64,000 nt of DNA from NCBI RefSeq assembly GCF_014196225.1, contig NZ_JACIDI010000008.1:1-64000 (forward strand). The letters run 5' to 3'. A program made the position numbers and the translations under genes. Positions 1 through 8,518 of this stretch are shown here, one piece after another (within the stretch, counting starts at the first letter, position 1; each line of letters starts with the position of its first letter). Under the pieces are notes generated by a model. That model did no database searches. It saw nothing but the letters and a program-made list of their open reading frames with translations, and was not told where the DNA came from. This stretch comes from Bacteroides pyogenes. GTDB lineage: Bacteria; Bacteroidota; Bacteroidia; Bacteroidales; Bacteroidaceae.

Positions 1-768
1 GAGCGTGTGGAGCAGGTGACACTGTGCGTCTACCGTCCGGACGGGAGCATAGAACAGACCCTGACAATCTCCAAAGGCGAACTCATGAAGTTTCAGGGGA
101 CGGAACTCTACCTTCCCCAAGGGGAGTACACGGTGGTTTGCTGGGCGAATGCATCGGCAGAAAACAGCAAGCTCGGAGGGTTTCAAACTGGAGAAACCAT
201 TGCCGACCTGTTCCTTGAACATCCGAAAGCCGCAACTTCACAAGAGATCCCTACGCTCGACAGGCTGCTGTTCGCCACGGCAGACCTGAGTGTGAACGAG
301 CGGAACGCAGGTGTGGAGACCGAAGTCAAGTTCAGCACCAAGACCATTCGCGTGAGCGTGCAGCTGAAAGGGATAAGCCTGCAACCTCAATTAAAGATGG
401 GCGGTCTGGCATCCGCACTGCGTCCGATGAAAGATGATGACACGGGAAAATGGAAAGTGCTTCCGGTGGAGCAGGGAAAGACATATGTTCCGTCGGTGGA
501 ATACGACGGGACGAAGAAAGAGGCCGTAGCCGTGATAGACGTGCCGAGATTCGGAGCGGACACGCCCGCTCTGATAGAACTCAAAGACAACGCGGGAAAC
601 CACATCGTGCCGCCCATCTCGATAGCAGACCTTATCAGGAAGTACAACATACAGATAGGGGATGAAAACGAAATCGTGATTCCCATCGAGATTACATTTA
701 CCAACGGGCACGCGAAGATTACGATTAAAGACTGGGAAAACCAAAACGTAAAACCAGGAGGAGTCTGA
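1..768 (+). CDS. FimB/Mfa2-family fimbrial subunit, 5' end outside window
   Basis: The reading frame is open from the first base of the window, so the start, signal peptide and lipobox are missing; a GTG at position 7 is probably not the true start. The visible 255 residues read as two beta-rich domains. The early stretch YLPQGEYTVVCWAN is typical of the FimB/Mfa2 family, whose members anchor fimbriae to the outer membrane and end polymerisation. Residues such as LYLPQGEYTVVCWANAS and the later TEVKFSTKTIRVSV fit the transthyretin-like fold of these proteins. It is followed after 62 bases by a large fimbrillin-like lipoprotein on the same strand, which supports a fimbrial operon running rightwards. 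Family assignment is by pattern recognition, not by search. Confidence 0.75.
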   Translation, partial: ERVEQVTLCVYRPDGSIEQTLTISKGELMKFQGTELYLPQGEYTVVCWANASAENSKLGGFQTGETIADLFLEHPKAATSQEIPTLDRLLFATADLSVNERNAGVETEVKFSTKTIRVSVQLKGISLQPQLKMGGLASALRPMKDDDTGKWKVLPVEQGKTYVPSVEYDGTKKEAVAVIDVPRFGADTPALIELKDNAGNHIVPPISIADLIRKYNIQIGDENEIVIPIEITFTNGHAKITIKDWENQNVKPGGV

Positions 769-830
769 AAGCCCGGAGTACGTTCTGAACGAAACATAGG
801 TTGCCATACAACCGAATAACAATATTGCAT

Positions 831-3155
831 ATGATGAAAACAGATTTGATAAAGCGGATCGCGAAGCAAATGGCAAGCAATGTCATCCTCTACACGACTG
901 TGTTGCTGCTCGCCGTAGCTTGTCGGAACGACGAGCCTGTTCCCTCTCCCGCACTGAATCCGCCGACAGGGCAAGACAAAGCGCAGGTGACCATTGCCAT
1001 ACATATACCCGGCATGCGCACACCCGGGACACGGGCAGTAAACGACGAAACCCTCGGATTTCCCATATCCGTACTCGCTTTCAAGGTGGAAGGGGGACAG
1101 GAGAAACTCAAATTCATGAAAGTATTTCAGACCCAGTCCGATTCGGGAGCACCTGATGTAAACACAGGGAGTAACCCGTTTGCCATGCACCTCAGAGGAA
1201 TCGACGAAGGCGACTACAATCGTCTGTGCATACTCACCTCCACCGACGTCACGGGAAAACTGACGGCGGGAACCTCCACTTTCGACAATCTGAAACAATT
1301 GGATATTACCGGCGGAATGGACCCGGCGACGGGACAATACGTGAAAAACGAAATACCTATGTACGGAGAGCTGAAGCTCGCTACCCAGAACGGCATCTCC
1401 ATCAAAGCAGGCGTACCCAAGGTCTTTACTGAAGAAGTCAAATTCCTGCGGGCGATGGCGAGAATAGAGGTCAAGAAACAACACGGTCCCGGAACCGTCG
1501 ACGCAGTATTGGAAAAAGTATATTTCTGCCGTTCGGTGAAAAACGGACGTATATATGGCGATAAGGACAATTACACCACTACGCTGAATCTTCCGGGTTC
1601 GCTTGAAGCAAACATTACCCCGGTGGACTGCGGAAGTATCTCGCCTGCCAACATGACTGTCGAACAAAATCTTTCTACCCCTATATACGCATACGAGCAA
1701 CCGGCTTCCGGCACGATAGGCACAGACGGGGCGCGAATTATCGTCAAGATAACCGGATTTCATAGTGGCTTCTACCCCATCGATTTCATCGACGACGGCA
1801 CGCACGGAAAGCCGAAAGGAACGCCCATTCCCATTCGCCGCAACCATAAATATCTGTTCAACATCACGGCGGTGAATGCTCCCGGATATGCCACATTGCA
1901 AGAGGCGTTGCAAAGCAAGGAAATATTTACCAATGAAAACGGTATTACGGCAACGCTACTGACTGTAGACGAAAGCATGAAAAACATTATATTCAACAGT
2001 GGATATTACCTAACAATATCCGAAGATAAAATAACGGAATGGACTGACTCCCCGCTGACCAGACAAATAACAGTGCAAACAGACGTTCCCAGCGGATTTA
2101 GCATCGCTTGCTACAACCAAGATGGCAGCCCGATAACAGATAGTTGGCTTACCTCAAGTTCCGCCGGAGGAGGCGCGAACGCCCCGCAACAATTCACGAT
2201 CTCCTTGAACGGAAATTACCGTGGCAGAACAGGCTATCTGGAAATATCCGCCGGACGGTTGGAAGCCCGTGTGAAAGTCATACTGAATCCCATTCCGCTG
2301 ATGTATGTAGCGGAACATGGCTTGGTGGGGGGTTACACCGGAGCCGGAGGTTATGCCGTCATATCTACAAATGATGCGGAGAACTCTCCTGCACAGAAAG
2401 AACCCGAGGTACGGTGGGCTACCAGCCATAACAACGACCAGAACGGTTGTTACCCTTGCTATTTGACCAATGGGTCTTATCATTCCATTGTCAACCCGAA
2501 TAGGAAGAACCTTTTTGCCGACCATCCTTTCTTGGCCGGTTACCACATGCCCGCTGCAGAAGAAATAAACGGGATTTTTTCCAACTTGAACTTCCAATTG
2601 AGTTCGGGACTTAATTCAGTTGACGGTGTCATGCCTGTCAGATACGGTAATATTTCAAAGACATATTATTGTGAAATAAAATCGGACGGCGGACCGATAG
2701 CATATGGCTTACATCTGCAATCTGCCGCCGGAGGACTCGGGACTGATTACCCCGGAGCACCGGATGACTCGGAACGTTGCGCCTACCGCTACGAGGCAGT
2801 AGGAACCCCAGGTAACAACAATAACTATTTCCACCTGAAAGTATCCAGCGTATGGGTAGGTGACGACTATTCGGTAGATATCGATGCGGTTGCCAATGAG
2901 AGTTTCTGGAATGCGCGTAGAACTCATACGGTTACTCGCATATTCCCTAATCCGGGACAAATAGCGAATTATAACGATCCTGTTTATCACCAAGGAAGTC
3001 TCCTACATAGAGGTAGTCTCAGGTTCTATTACTGGATTGCGACACCTCCATTGGCAGATACGAATTATGAATCCGGGAATCTGTCGCATCTCCCGGGGAA
3101 TACCAACCGAAATGCGATGCAAGGAATGGCGGTACGCCCTTTCCTTAACCCTTGA
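831..3155 (+). CDS. Large fimbrillin-like lipoprotein with BACON-like and FISUMP-like C-terminal domains
   Basis: About 775 residues. I chose the ATG pair at 831/834 over an upstream TTG because it gives a lipoprotein signal ending LLAVAC, with the Cys about 30 residues in. Three parts can be seen. Residues 40-370 resemble the DUF4906/Mfa-type fimbrillin fold (RTPGTRAVNDE, then LAFKVEGG). Residues about 400-490 look like a BACON-type beta sandwich. The last 270 residues begin GLVGGYTGAGGYAV, contain RWATSH and AGYHMPAAEE, and end MAVRPFLNP, like the FISUMP (TIGR02145) domain. The neighbouring gene has the same architecture, so the two are probably duplicated tip or adhesin subunits of one fimbria. 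The ligand is unknown. Confidence 0.7.
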   Translation: MMKTDLIKRIAKQMASNVILYTTVLLLAVACRNDEPVPSPALNPPTGQDKAQVTIAIHIPGMRTPGTRAVNDETLGFPISVLAFKVEGGQEKLKFMKVFQTQSDSGAPDVNTGSNPFAMHLRGIDEGDYNRLCILTSTDVTGKLTAGTSTFDNLKQLDITGGMDPATGQYVKNEIPMYGELKLATQNGISIKAGVPKVFTEEVKFLRAMARIEVKKQHGPGTVDAVLEKVYFCRSVKNGRIYGDKDNYTTTLNLPGSLEANITPVDCGSISPANMTVEQNLSTPIYAYEQPASGTIGTDGARIIVKITGFHSGFYPIDFIDDGTHGKPKGTPIPIRRNHKYLFNITAVNAPGYATLQEALQSKEIFTNENGITATLLTVDESMKNIIFNSGYYLTISEDKITEWTDSPLTRQITVQTDVPSGFSIACYNQDGSPITDSWLTSSSAGGGANAPQQFTISLNGNYRGRTGYLEISAGRLEARVKVILNPIPLMYVAEHGLVGGYTGAGGYAVISTNDAENSPAQKEPEVRWATSHNNDQNGCYPCYLTNGSYHSIVNPNRKNLFADHPFLAGYHMPAAEEINGIFSNLNFQLSSGLNSVDGVMPVRYGNISKTYYCEIKSDGGPIAYGLHLQSAAGGLGTDYPGAPDDSERCAYRYEAVGTPGNNNNYFHLKVSSVWVGDDYSVDIDAVANESFWNARRTHTVTRIFPNPGQIANYNDPVYHQGSLLHRGSLRFYYWIATPPLADTNYESGNLSHLPGNTNRNAMQGMAVRPFLNP

Positions 3156-3254
3156 ATGAAGACATGTACGATAAGCAATAATTAACCGGACCTTGTTCTT
3201 AAACGAACGACGTAATCCGACAGTAGACAGAGGCAATATTCTGACAAATAAATT

Positions 3255-5708
3255 ATGAAGACAAGAGATTTTATCATAAACATGCTTTTCGCTTGCTGCG
3301 CAATGGGAACCGTTGCATGCAGCGACGAAGCCGAACAAACGCCCGTACCCGACCGGGAAGCGACCATCTACCTGAATTTCAAGACAGCCGCCACCGAGCC
3401 CCATTCCGGCATACGGGCTTTGCAGCAAGCCGGTACACCGGCAACGGAACTTTGGATGGACGCGGGCACAGCGGACAGTGCTCCCACCGAAGGAAAAATG
3501 ACTGCCGGAACTACGCGTGCGCCGATGACCCGCGCCGTGAACGAGGACGGCATACAGACCGTAGACCTGCTCGCATTCAAAACCGGAAGCAACCCCAACG
3601 ACATAAAGCAGGGTACGTTTTTCTATCGCGTACGGGGCGAGTACGACCCCGCAAACCGCTCGGTGAAAGTACGCCTGATAAGCGACCCCCACGCCCAGAC
3701 GCTTGTGCTCGTAGCCAACGCCCGCGACAAAGTAGACCGGCTCGCAGCCGCATTGGGCGAAGCCAAAGAGGATGTGATGAAGCGCCTCCTTGTGAGCGCT
3801 ACGGCAGACGGACAACCCGACCTGAGCAGCGGGTACATGCCCATGTGGGGCGAACTGCCCAACCAGACGATAGACCCGAACTACGGCAACGGCACTTCGG
3901 CAACCGCGCCGAAGACGACCGTAACAATGATACGCCCCGTGGCAAAGGTGACGCTGAAATGCTCCGATGCACCCGGAAAGTCCTTCTTCGGGAAATTCGA
4001 AGAATTACGCCTGTACAATTATCGCAGTAAGGGACGCATCTCACCCGACAACTGCACAGCGCCCAATGCGCCGGGAATGACGGTGAACACGCCTACCGTG
4101 CCCGACAATGCGACAGTGGCGCAAGGCACATATAAAGAACTGCACAGTTTCGGTAATCCGGCTATCCTCGCAGGGCAAGAGAAAAGTTTTTATCTTTTCG
4201 AGGCGGACAATCACGCCAAGGCAGGCGAATCGGGGATGAAAGCCACCTGCCTCATCGTTCATGTCAAATTCAACAGCGCCACACCGGAAGGACAAGCTTT
4301 GGAAGCCAGTATCTCTCCACACTTCGGATATTACCGTATCGACTTCAGGGATTATGCTACAGACCAGTTTTTCGACCTGCTGCGCAACCACCACTACGTC
4401 ATTGAAACTCAGAGCGTGGACAGTCCTCCGGCAGCAACGCCCGAAGACGCGCTCAATGGACAACATACCCTCAAATGCCGCATCGTTCCATGGAACCAAG
4501 TGCAGGAAGAGGTGAAAGTGCCGGGCAACAAACGGCTGACGGTGGATAAGAGAGAAGTGTATATCCCTTTCTCTGCGGCCACTACAGGACGCCCGCTTAC
4601 CATCACCACCGAAAACACGGGAGGGTGGACGACAGCCGATGTCCCGGCATGGTGTACGCTGTCGAATACGCAAACAACGACAGACGGCACTGTTGTCTTG
4701 AACATAAAAGCCACGAACAAACTATACGCCAGAGGAAGCTTCAAACTCAAAGCCGGAGCGGCGGAAATGGAAATAAAAGTAAAGGTGGGCAAACTGCCAC
4801 CCGAATATATGAGCGAATATAACCTTGCAGGAGGTTCTGCATACGGTTATATACCAGGAACCGGAGCCACTGCCGCACAAACCGACGGGCCGTTGCGTTG
4901 GGCCAATGACAACCAATTCGGCGCAAGCGGCTACTATAACTGGTATGTATGCACAGGAACAACGGATGCCACCCACAACCCGAATGGGCTGAAACTCTTC
5001 GAAGACCCCTTGCTGAAAGACAAATACCACCTGCCTTCGGCCGAAGAATGGGGAGGAATTCTGCCCCCGCATGGTTTTATTGCATGGAACAGTTATACAG
5101 AACTTACCATAAACGAAAGACTACGGCATGAGAAAATAAACATCGGAGGGCAAAAGCATACATACAAAAGCGAATATAAGCTCCTTTCACCATGGAAAAT
5201 GTCAGCGCTTCGTTTTCAAAAAGGAGTGCAAGGAGCCAATGCCGAATATCCCCTCGCACCGGACAACTCAATGGTTTGCGCTTATTTCTACGAGCTAAAA
5301 AGTGTTAACTATCCCGGTGGATCATCAGGAAACGCCGTAAATATAAGAATCGTATATCTGGGCGGAGATGCCGCTATACCGACTATCAACCAGTTGACCG
5401 CCGCTTGGTGGCAAACGCAAGCACAGACCCCGGGCAGAGTATTCAACTATACGATAGAGCGCTCAGGATATTTATCTCCACTTTCCAGCAATCCTTCTTC
5501 AGGTATTCCGGGGGGCACTATACCCGGATCGGTTAGCCAGCTAAATACCGCATTTAATTTCTGGACATCTTCGCCTCCTCCGCCCGGCACCTCTCAGGCT
5601 TGGAGGTACGGATACACGGCTTTTGAGAATGGACACGCCATAGGTGAGGCCCATCAGCCTAAATACAGAGGCTACAGCGTACGCCCGTTCCATAACTATG
5701 ACGAATAG
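3255..5708 (+). CDS. Paralogous fimbrillin-like lipoprotein with BACON-like and FISUMP-like domains
   Basis: 817 residues. The N-terminus has a hydrophobic segment ending GTVACSDE, a probable lipoprotein signal with Cys22. Residues 30-400 are fimbrillin-like (DUF4906 type): TRAVNEDGIQTVDLLAF is the usual first strand after a Thr-Arg cleavage-like site, and MPMWGELP is a common later landmark. Residues about 415-510 fit a BACON-like sandwich (ENTGGWTTADVPAWCTLSN). The remaining 300 residues (NLAGGSAYGYIPG, LRWANDNQ, YHLPSAEEW, YSVRPFHNYDE) are FISUMP-like and align in order with the gene before it. It lies 99 bases after that gene and is followed by a long non-coding region, so it is probably the last gene of the fimbrial operon. 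Confidence 0.7.
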   Translation: MKTRDFIINMLFACCAMGTVACSDEAEQTPVPDREATIYLNFKTAATEPHSGIRALQQAGTPATELWMDAGTADSAPTEGKMTAGTTRAPMTRAVNEDGIQTVDLLAFKTGSNPNDIKQGTFFYRVRGEYDPANRSVKVRLISDPHAQTLVLVANARDKVDRLAAALGEAKEDVMKRLLVSATADGQPDLSSGYMPMWGELPNQTIDPNYGNGTSATAPKTTVTMIRPVAKVTLKCSDAPGKSFFGKFEELRLYNYRSKGRISPDNCTAPNAPGMTVNTPTVPDNATVAQGTYKELHSFGNPAILAGQEKSFYLFEADNHAKAGESGMKATCLIVHVKFNSATPEGQALEASISPHFGYYRIDFRDYATDQFFDLLRNHHYVIETQSVDSPPAATPEDALNGQHTLKCRIVPWNQVQEEVKVPGNKRLTVDKREVYIPFSAATTGRPLTITTENTGGWTTADVPAWCTLSNTQTTTDGTVVLNIKATNKLYARGSFKLKAGAAEMEIKVKVGKLPPEYMSEYNLAGGSAYGYIPGTGATAAQTDGPLRWANDNQFGASGYYNWYVCTGTTDATHNPNGLKLFEDPLLKDKYHLPSAEEWGGILPPHGFIAWNSYTELTINERLRHEKINIGGQKHTYKSEYKLLSPWKMSALRFQKGVQGANAEYPLAPDNSMVCAYFYELKSVNYPGGSSGNAVNIRIVYLGGDAAIPTINQLTAAWWQTQAQTPGRVFNYTIERSGYLSPLSSNPSSGIPGGTIPGSVSQLNTAFNFWTSSPPPPGTSQAWRYGYTAFENGHAIGEAHQPKYRGYSVRPFHNYDE

Positions 5709-5712
5709 CGTC

Positions 5713-5756
5713 GCCGTAATCCGCAGAACAGCAATCGCCGTTCTGCGGATTACGGC
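5713..5756. repeat. Perfect 17-bp inverted repeat after the fimbrial operon
   Basis: The arms at 5713-5729 and 5740-5756 (GCCGTAATCCGCAGAAC and its exact complement) flank a 10-base loop. It begins 4 bases after the stop codon of the last fimbrial gene, which fits a transcription end or an mRNA-stabilising hairpin. There is no T-run on either side, so it is not a canonical intrinsic terminator. Confidence 0.7.
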
Positions 5757-6069
5757 ACGAAGGCATGGGCATTTCGAGCGGCAATTTGTTGAGATCTTTA
5801 ACAATGATGATGAAATAAAAGTCAGCAGTGTAGGTGACACTGTTTTTGGGCAAGGCACGGGATGCGGCATCAGGCTCCCAACCAAGCCGGACGGAGCGAT
5901 TGGTTAAAATATGTACATTCCCGACGGACGAAATTCTCCACGGAAATGAGTCGAACGCCCCTACCCCGGCCCGGAAACAGAACAGAAGAGACGGGGAATT
6001 GGGCAGGAAAAGAGTAGGTGGAAAAGACGGCGCGGCATCGAATTGTGAAAAAGCCGACACTGCGAAAAC
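5757..6069. other. Intergenic stretch with no supported gene
   Basis: The short open frames here on both strands have no start context, signal or recognisable motif, and they overlap each other. The only local structure seen is a small hairpin, GTGTAGGTGACAC, near 5829. The stretch may hold the long leader or promoter region of the HU-like gene at 6483, but no clear TAnnTTTG element was found. Confidence 0.5.
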
Positions 6070-6260
6070 CACGGCCCGTTACTGAGGGTACCACGGCCTC
6101 TTACCGAAAGTAACACAGTCCGTCACTGAGGGTTCACGGTCTCTTACCGAGAGTAACACGGCCGCCACCGAGGGGACACGGTCCGTCACTGAGAGTAACA
6201 CGGTCCGTCACTGAGGGTATCACGGTCCGTCACTAAGGATACCACAGTCCGTCACCGTGC
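6070..6260. repeat. Tandem array of nine units, 22-bp period
   Basis: Units start at 6070, 6092, 6114, 6135, 6157, 6177, 6199, 6221 and 6243. Most are 22 bases, one is 21, one is 20, and the last is an incomplete 18. The consensus is CACGGTCCGTCACTGAGG followed by GTAA or GTAC. The best copies contain the 9-base hyphenated palindrome ACGG-T-CCGT. The period is not a multiple of three and stop codons occur on the plus strand, so this is not a coding repeat. There are no spacers, so it is not CRISPR. It ends 222 bases before the HU-like gene. Confidence 0.9.
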
Positions 6261-6482
6261 TCCACCCCCTCAGGAAGCCCTTACAGGAGGGGTATCCGCC
6301 GAGCCCGTGATAAGGGGCGGAAATACACCGAAGACGACGAAAGCGGGAGCCGCACAAGCATGAAGCGCGAAAGCCCGGAGAGGCGGGAAAAAGGAATACA
6401 CCTTTCTTCGGAAACTCCGGAAAAACAACGCGCAAGAGCATGAAAGAACAAATCTTTATTAACAAACTTAAATATTATCATT

Positions 6483-6989
6483 ATGGCATTTTTTAAGAAA
6501 GTGAAACAGAAAATCAACGGCAAGTGGTATCCACGCGCCGTGACGGTGGGCAAACCGGTAACAACGGACCAAGTGGCCGACCGATTGTCGCAAATCTCCA
6601 CCGTGAGCCGTGCCGACACGTTCGCCGTGCTCAAGGATTTGGGTAGAGTACTTGCAGACTACATGGCACAAGGGCGCACCGTGAAACTCGAAGGTGTGGG
6701 CACGTTCTACTACACGGCGAACGCCTCGGGCAAGGGTGCAGACACCGCGGAGGAGGTGTCGGCCAAGCAAATCACGGGCGTACGCGTACGCTTCATCCCC
6801 GAATCGACCCGCACCACAGGCAATAAAATAGCTACCCGCTCGCTTGTCTCCAACGAAGTGTTCTGGGAAGAATGGGGTGGAACAACCTCACAGCCGGGAG
6901 GCGTGCAAAACAATCCCGGAGATGGCGGAACTCCCTCGCCGGGAGGAGGTTCCGGCGGACACGGCGAGGCTCCCGACCCGGCAGGATAA
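6483..6989 (+). CDS. HU-HIG type HU-like DNA-binding protein
   Basis: 168 residues. It begins MAFFKKVKQKINGKWYPRAV, the usual opening of the HU-HIG branch of the HU/IHF superfamily found in multiple copies in Bacteroidales. Residues about 25-125 carry the HU-like fold: TDQVADRLSQISTVSRADTF for the helical part, then RTVKLEGVGTFYYT for the strand region. After residue 130 comes a low-complexity Gly/Pro tail (PSPGGGSGGHGEAPD), common in this branch. It should bind DNA and act in nucleoid organisation or local regulation; the target is unknown. Its position just downstream of a 22-bp palindromic array makes that array a candidate binding site, which is an inference. A terminator-like hairpin follows. 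Confidence 0.85.
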   Translation: MAFFKKVKQKINGKWYPRAVTVGKPVTTDQVADRLSQISTVSRADTFAVLKDLGRVLADYMAQGRTVKLEGVGTFYYTANASGKGADTAEEVSAKQITGVRVRFIPESTRTTGNKIATRSLVSNEVFWEEWGGTTSQPGGVQNNPGDGGTPSPGGGSGGHGEAPDPAG

Positions 6990-7040
6990 AGATGACGGAA
7001 TATTCATAAATCTTTCATTCATAAAATATCTTTTTTGTTC

Positions 7041-7100
7041 AAAACTCCCTGATCCGCCCCGGCTTTCGGGCAGAAGGGAAAGGAAATAAGGGAGTTTTTT
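7041..7100 (+). terminator. Terminator-like hairpin after the HU-like gene
   Basis: AAAACTCCCT at 7041-7050 pairs with AGGGAGTTTT at 7089-7098, followed by more T. An inner CCCGG/TTTCGGG stem lies in the loop. The T-run on the plus strand fits rho-independent termination, though the loop is large. The thioredoxin-like gene starts 29 bases later. Confidence 0.6.
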
Positions 7101-7128
7101 ACAATGTAAAACGAAACTTTAAACTTCT

Positions 7129-7986
7129 ATGAACAAACGACACATCTGCCTCGCATTGCTCCTACTCGCTGTTCTCGGCAGCTGCCGGAACGAAAAGAAG
7201 GAAAAATCCGAAACAGAAAACCGCTACATACGCCTGCTGCAAGCCACTGCGGCATACAACCCTTTGCTGCTGGCACAAGAACAGTCGTTCGTCACCGATT
7301 CGCTTTCTGCCGACAGTCTGATGGCGTTCGTTTATGCACAGGACTACCTCTGTACATGGGCAGACTCTTACGCCGATACCGGAAGTTCCTCGCTGTGCAC
7401 GGCTGCCAAGCGCATGGCCCGACGACTGCTGGAAGAGGGCAAGGAGGAAGAACTGAAAGTATTTTTCCGGGAGATTGCTGCACACGTCTTCAAACAAGGG
7501 TTGCAGCGTGCTGCGGCGTGCATTGCCGCCGCAGCCGAAGGGCTTGATGTGCCATCCACCGATCCCGGCGAAATAGCCCACCGCCTGCTCACCGCCTTAA
7601 TGCTTAAAGACAGTCCTGCTCCACCGTTGACCCGGAGTTCGCCCCACGTGTCGCGCGGAAAAACTCTTCTGATATTCTATGAGAGTGATTGTGGCAATTG
7701 CGAGCGCACCCTCCGTGAAATCTGCTCAGCATACGGCACGCTCAAAGGGGAAGGAATACGCGTAGTATCCATCGGAGCGAACACGGACGAAAGAATGTTC
7801 GCCCGCAGGGCCGCCTCACTGCCGTGGGCAGAAAAGTGGAATGCTCCCGAGGGGTTTTACAGCCCTGACTTCATTGCATACGGTGTGGCCGCTACTCCCA
7901 CACTCTACATCATAGGAAAGGACGGAAACGTGACAGGCTCTTTCCGGACATGGGAGCAGGCCAAAAAGGGCTTGTGCGGAAATTAA
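7129..7986 (+). CDS. Thioredoxin-fold lipoprotein
   Basis: 285 residues. The signal ends LLAVLGSC with Cys19 as the lipidation site. Residues 30-165 are a helical, Ala-rich region typical of the DUF5106-like or TlpA-associated N-terminal parts of Bacteroides redoxins. The C-terminal 120 residues are a thioredoxin fold: LLIFYESDCGNC with the redox pair Cys188-Gly-Asn-Cys191, then IRVVSIG, and the cis-Pro strand VAATPTLYIIG. It probably reduces or isomerises disulfides in envelope proteins. The CGNC active site differs from the thioredoxin CGPC, which usually shifts redox potential. It may be co-transcribed with the small gene at 8054. Confidence 0.85.
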   Translation: MNKRHICLALLLLAVLGSCRNEKKEKSETENRYIRLLQATAAYNPLLLAQEQSFVTDSLSADSLMAFVYAQDYLCTWADSYADTGSSSLCTAAKRMARRLLEEGKEEELKVFFREIAAHVFKQGLQRAAACIAAAAEGLDVPSTDPGEIAHRLLTALMLKDSPAPPLTRSSPHVSRGKTLLIFYESDCGNCERTLREICSAYGTLKGEGIRVVSIGANTDERMFARRAASLPWAEKWNAPEGFYSPDFIAYGVAATPTLYIIGKDGNVTGSFRTWEQAKKGLCGN

Positions 7987-8053
7987 ACCGTAACATGCAA
8001 AACCGCAATGACAAGTTGAAAAAACAGAAAAATCAAAATTAACAATCAAAACC

Positions 8054-8425
8054 ATGAATTTACTTTTAAACCATGACGGGGACATACGGACGGAATTATC
8101 GATGCTGTATGCCAAACTCCAGATATATTACCTCATGCAAATATACCTGTGGCGCAAACATGATATAGAAAGGGCAAAGATATTCAAGGCACGACTGAAA
8201 CAACTGCAAGATTCCGAAATAGAAGACAAGCAGCAGGATGTGAGCACGCGGACGCTATGCACGGTTTATATGCGTATGAGAGAAAGTTACGTGCATGAAT
8301 TAGCTATGGTCGACAGAGTTCTGGAAGAGCATCCGGCATTGTTTCTTATGGAAAACGAGCAAATTATGGAGATACTTGAAAAAGAAACAGAGGATTACGC
8401 ATCGAAAGGGGAATGTGATATTTAA
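8054..8425 (+). CDS. Hypothetical protein, 123 residues
   Basis: I do not recognise this protein. It starts MNLLLNHDGDIRTELSMLYA, has no signal peptide or membrane segment, and appears almost entirely helical, with heptad-like Leu spacing and many charged residues (KHDIERAKIFKARLKQLQD). It lies 67 bases after the thioredoxin-fold lipoprotein on the same strand, with an A-rich leader typical of Bacteroides translation starts, so it is probably a real gene. A cytoplasmic helical-bundle or coiled-coil partner protein is possible; nothing more can be said. Confidence 0.6.
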   Translation: MNLLLNHDGDIRTELSMLYAKLQIYYLMQIYLWRKHDIERAKIFKARLKQLQDSEIEDKQQDVSTRTLCTVYMRMRESYVHELAMVDRVLEEHPALFLMENEQIMEILEKETEDYASKGECDI

Positions 8426-8518
8426 TTTTTGCAGCAACGACAGAAAGTTCCTTAATCACTTCTTAATCAGAAGTTATGATCCATTGTGCTACAATTTGAC
8501 TTTATGCTGTGAAGCTTT

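Noticed and set aside
387-1913. 508-residue open frame on the minus strand
   Set aside because: It lies opposite the fimbrial genes, has no signal or known motif, and mirrors their codons; the plus-strand genes have clear lipoprotein signals and domain order.
5713-5756. Invertible promoter for phase-variable fimbriae
   Set aside because: The inverted repeats are only 10 bases apart, leaving no room for a promoter, and no recombinase gene is nearby.
6070-6260. CRISPR array
   Set aside because: The repeats are directly adjacent with no unique spacers, and no cas genes are present.
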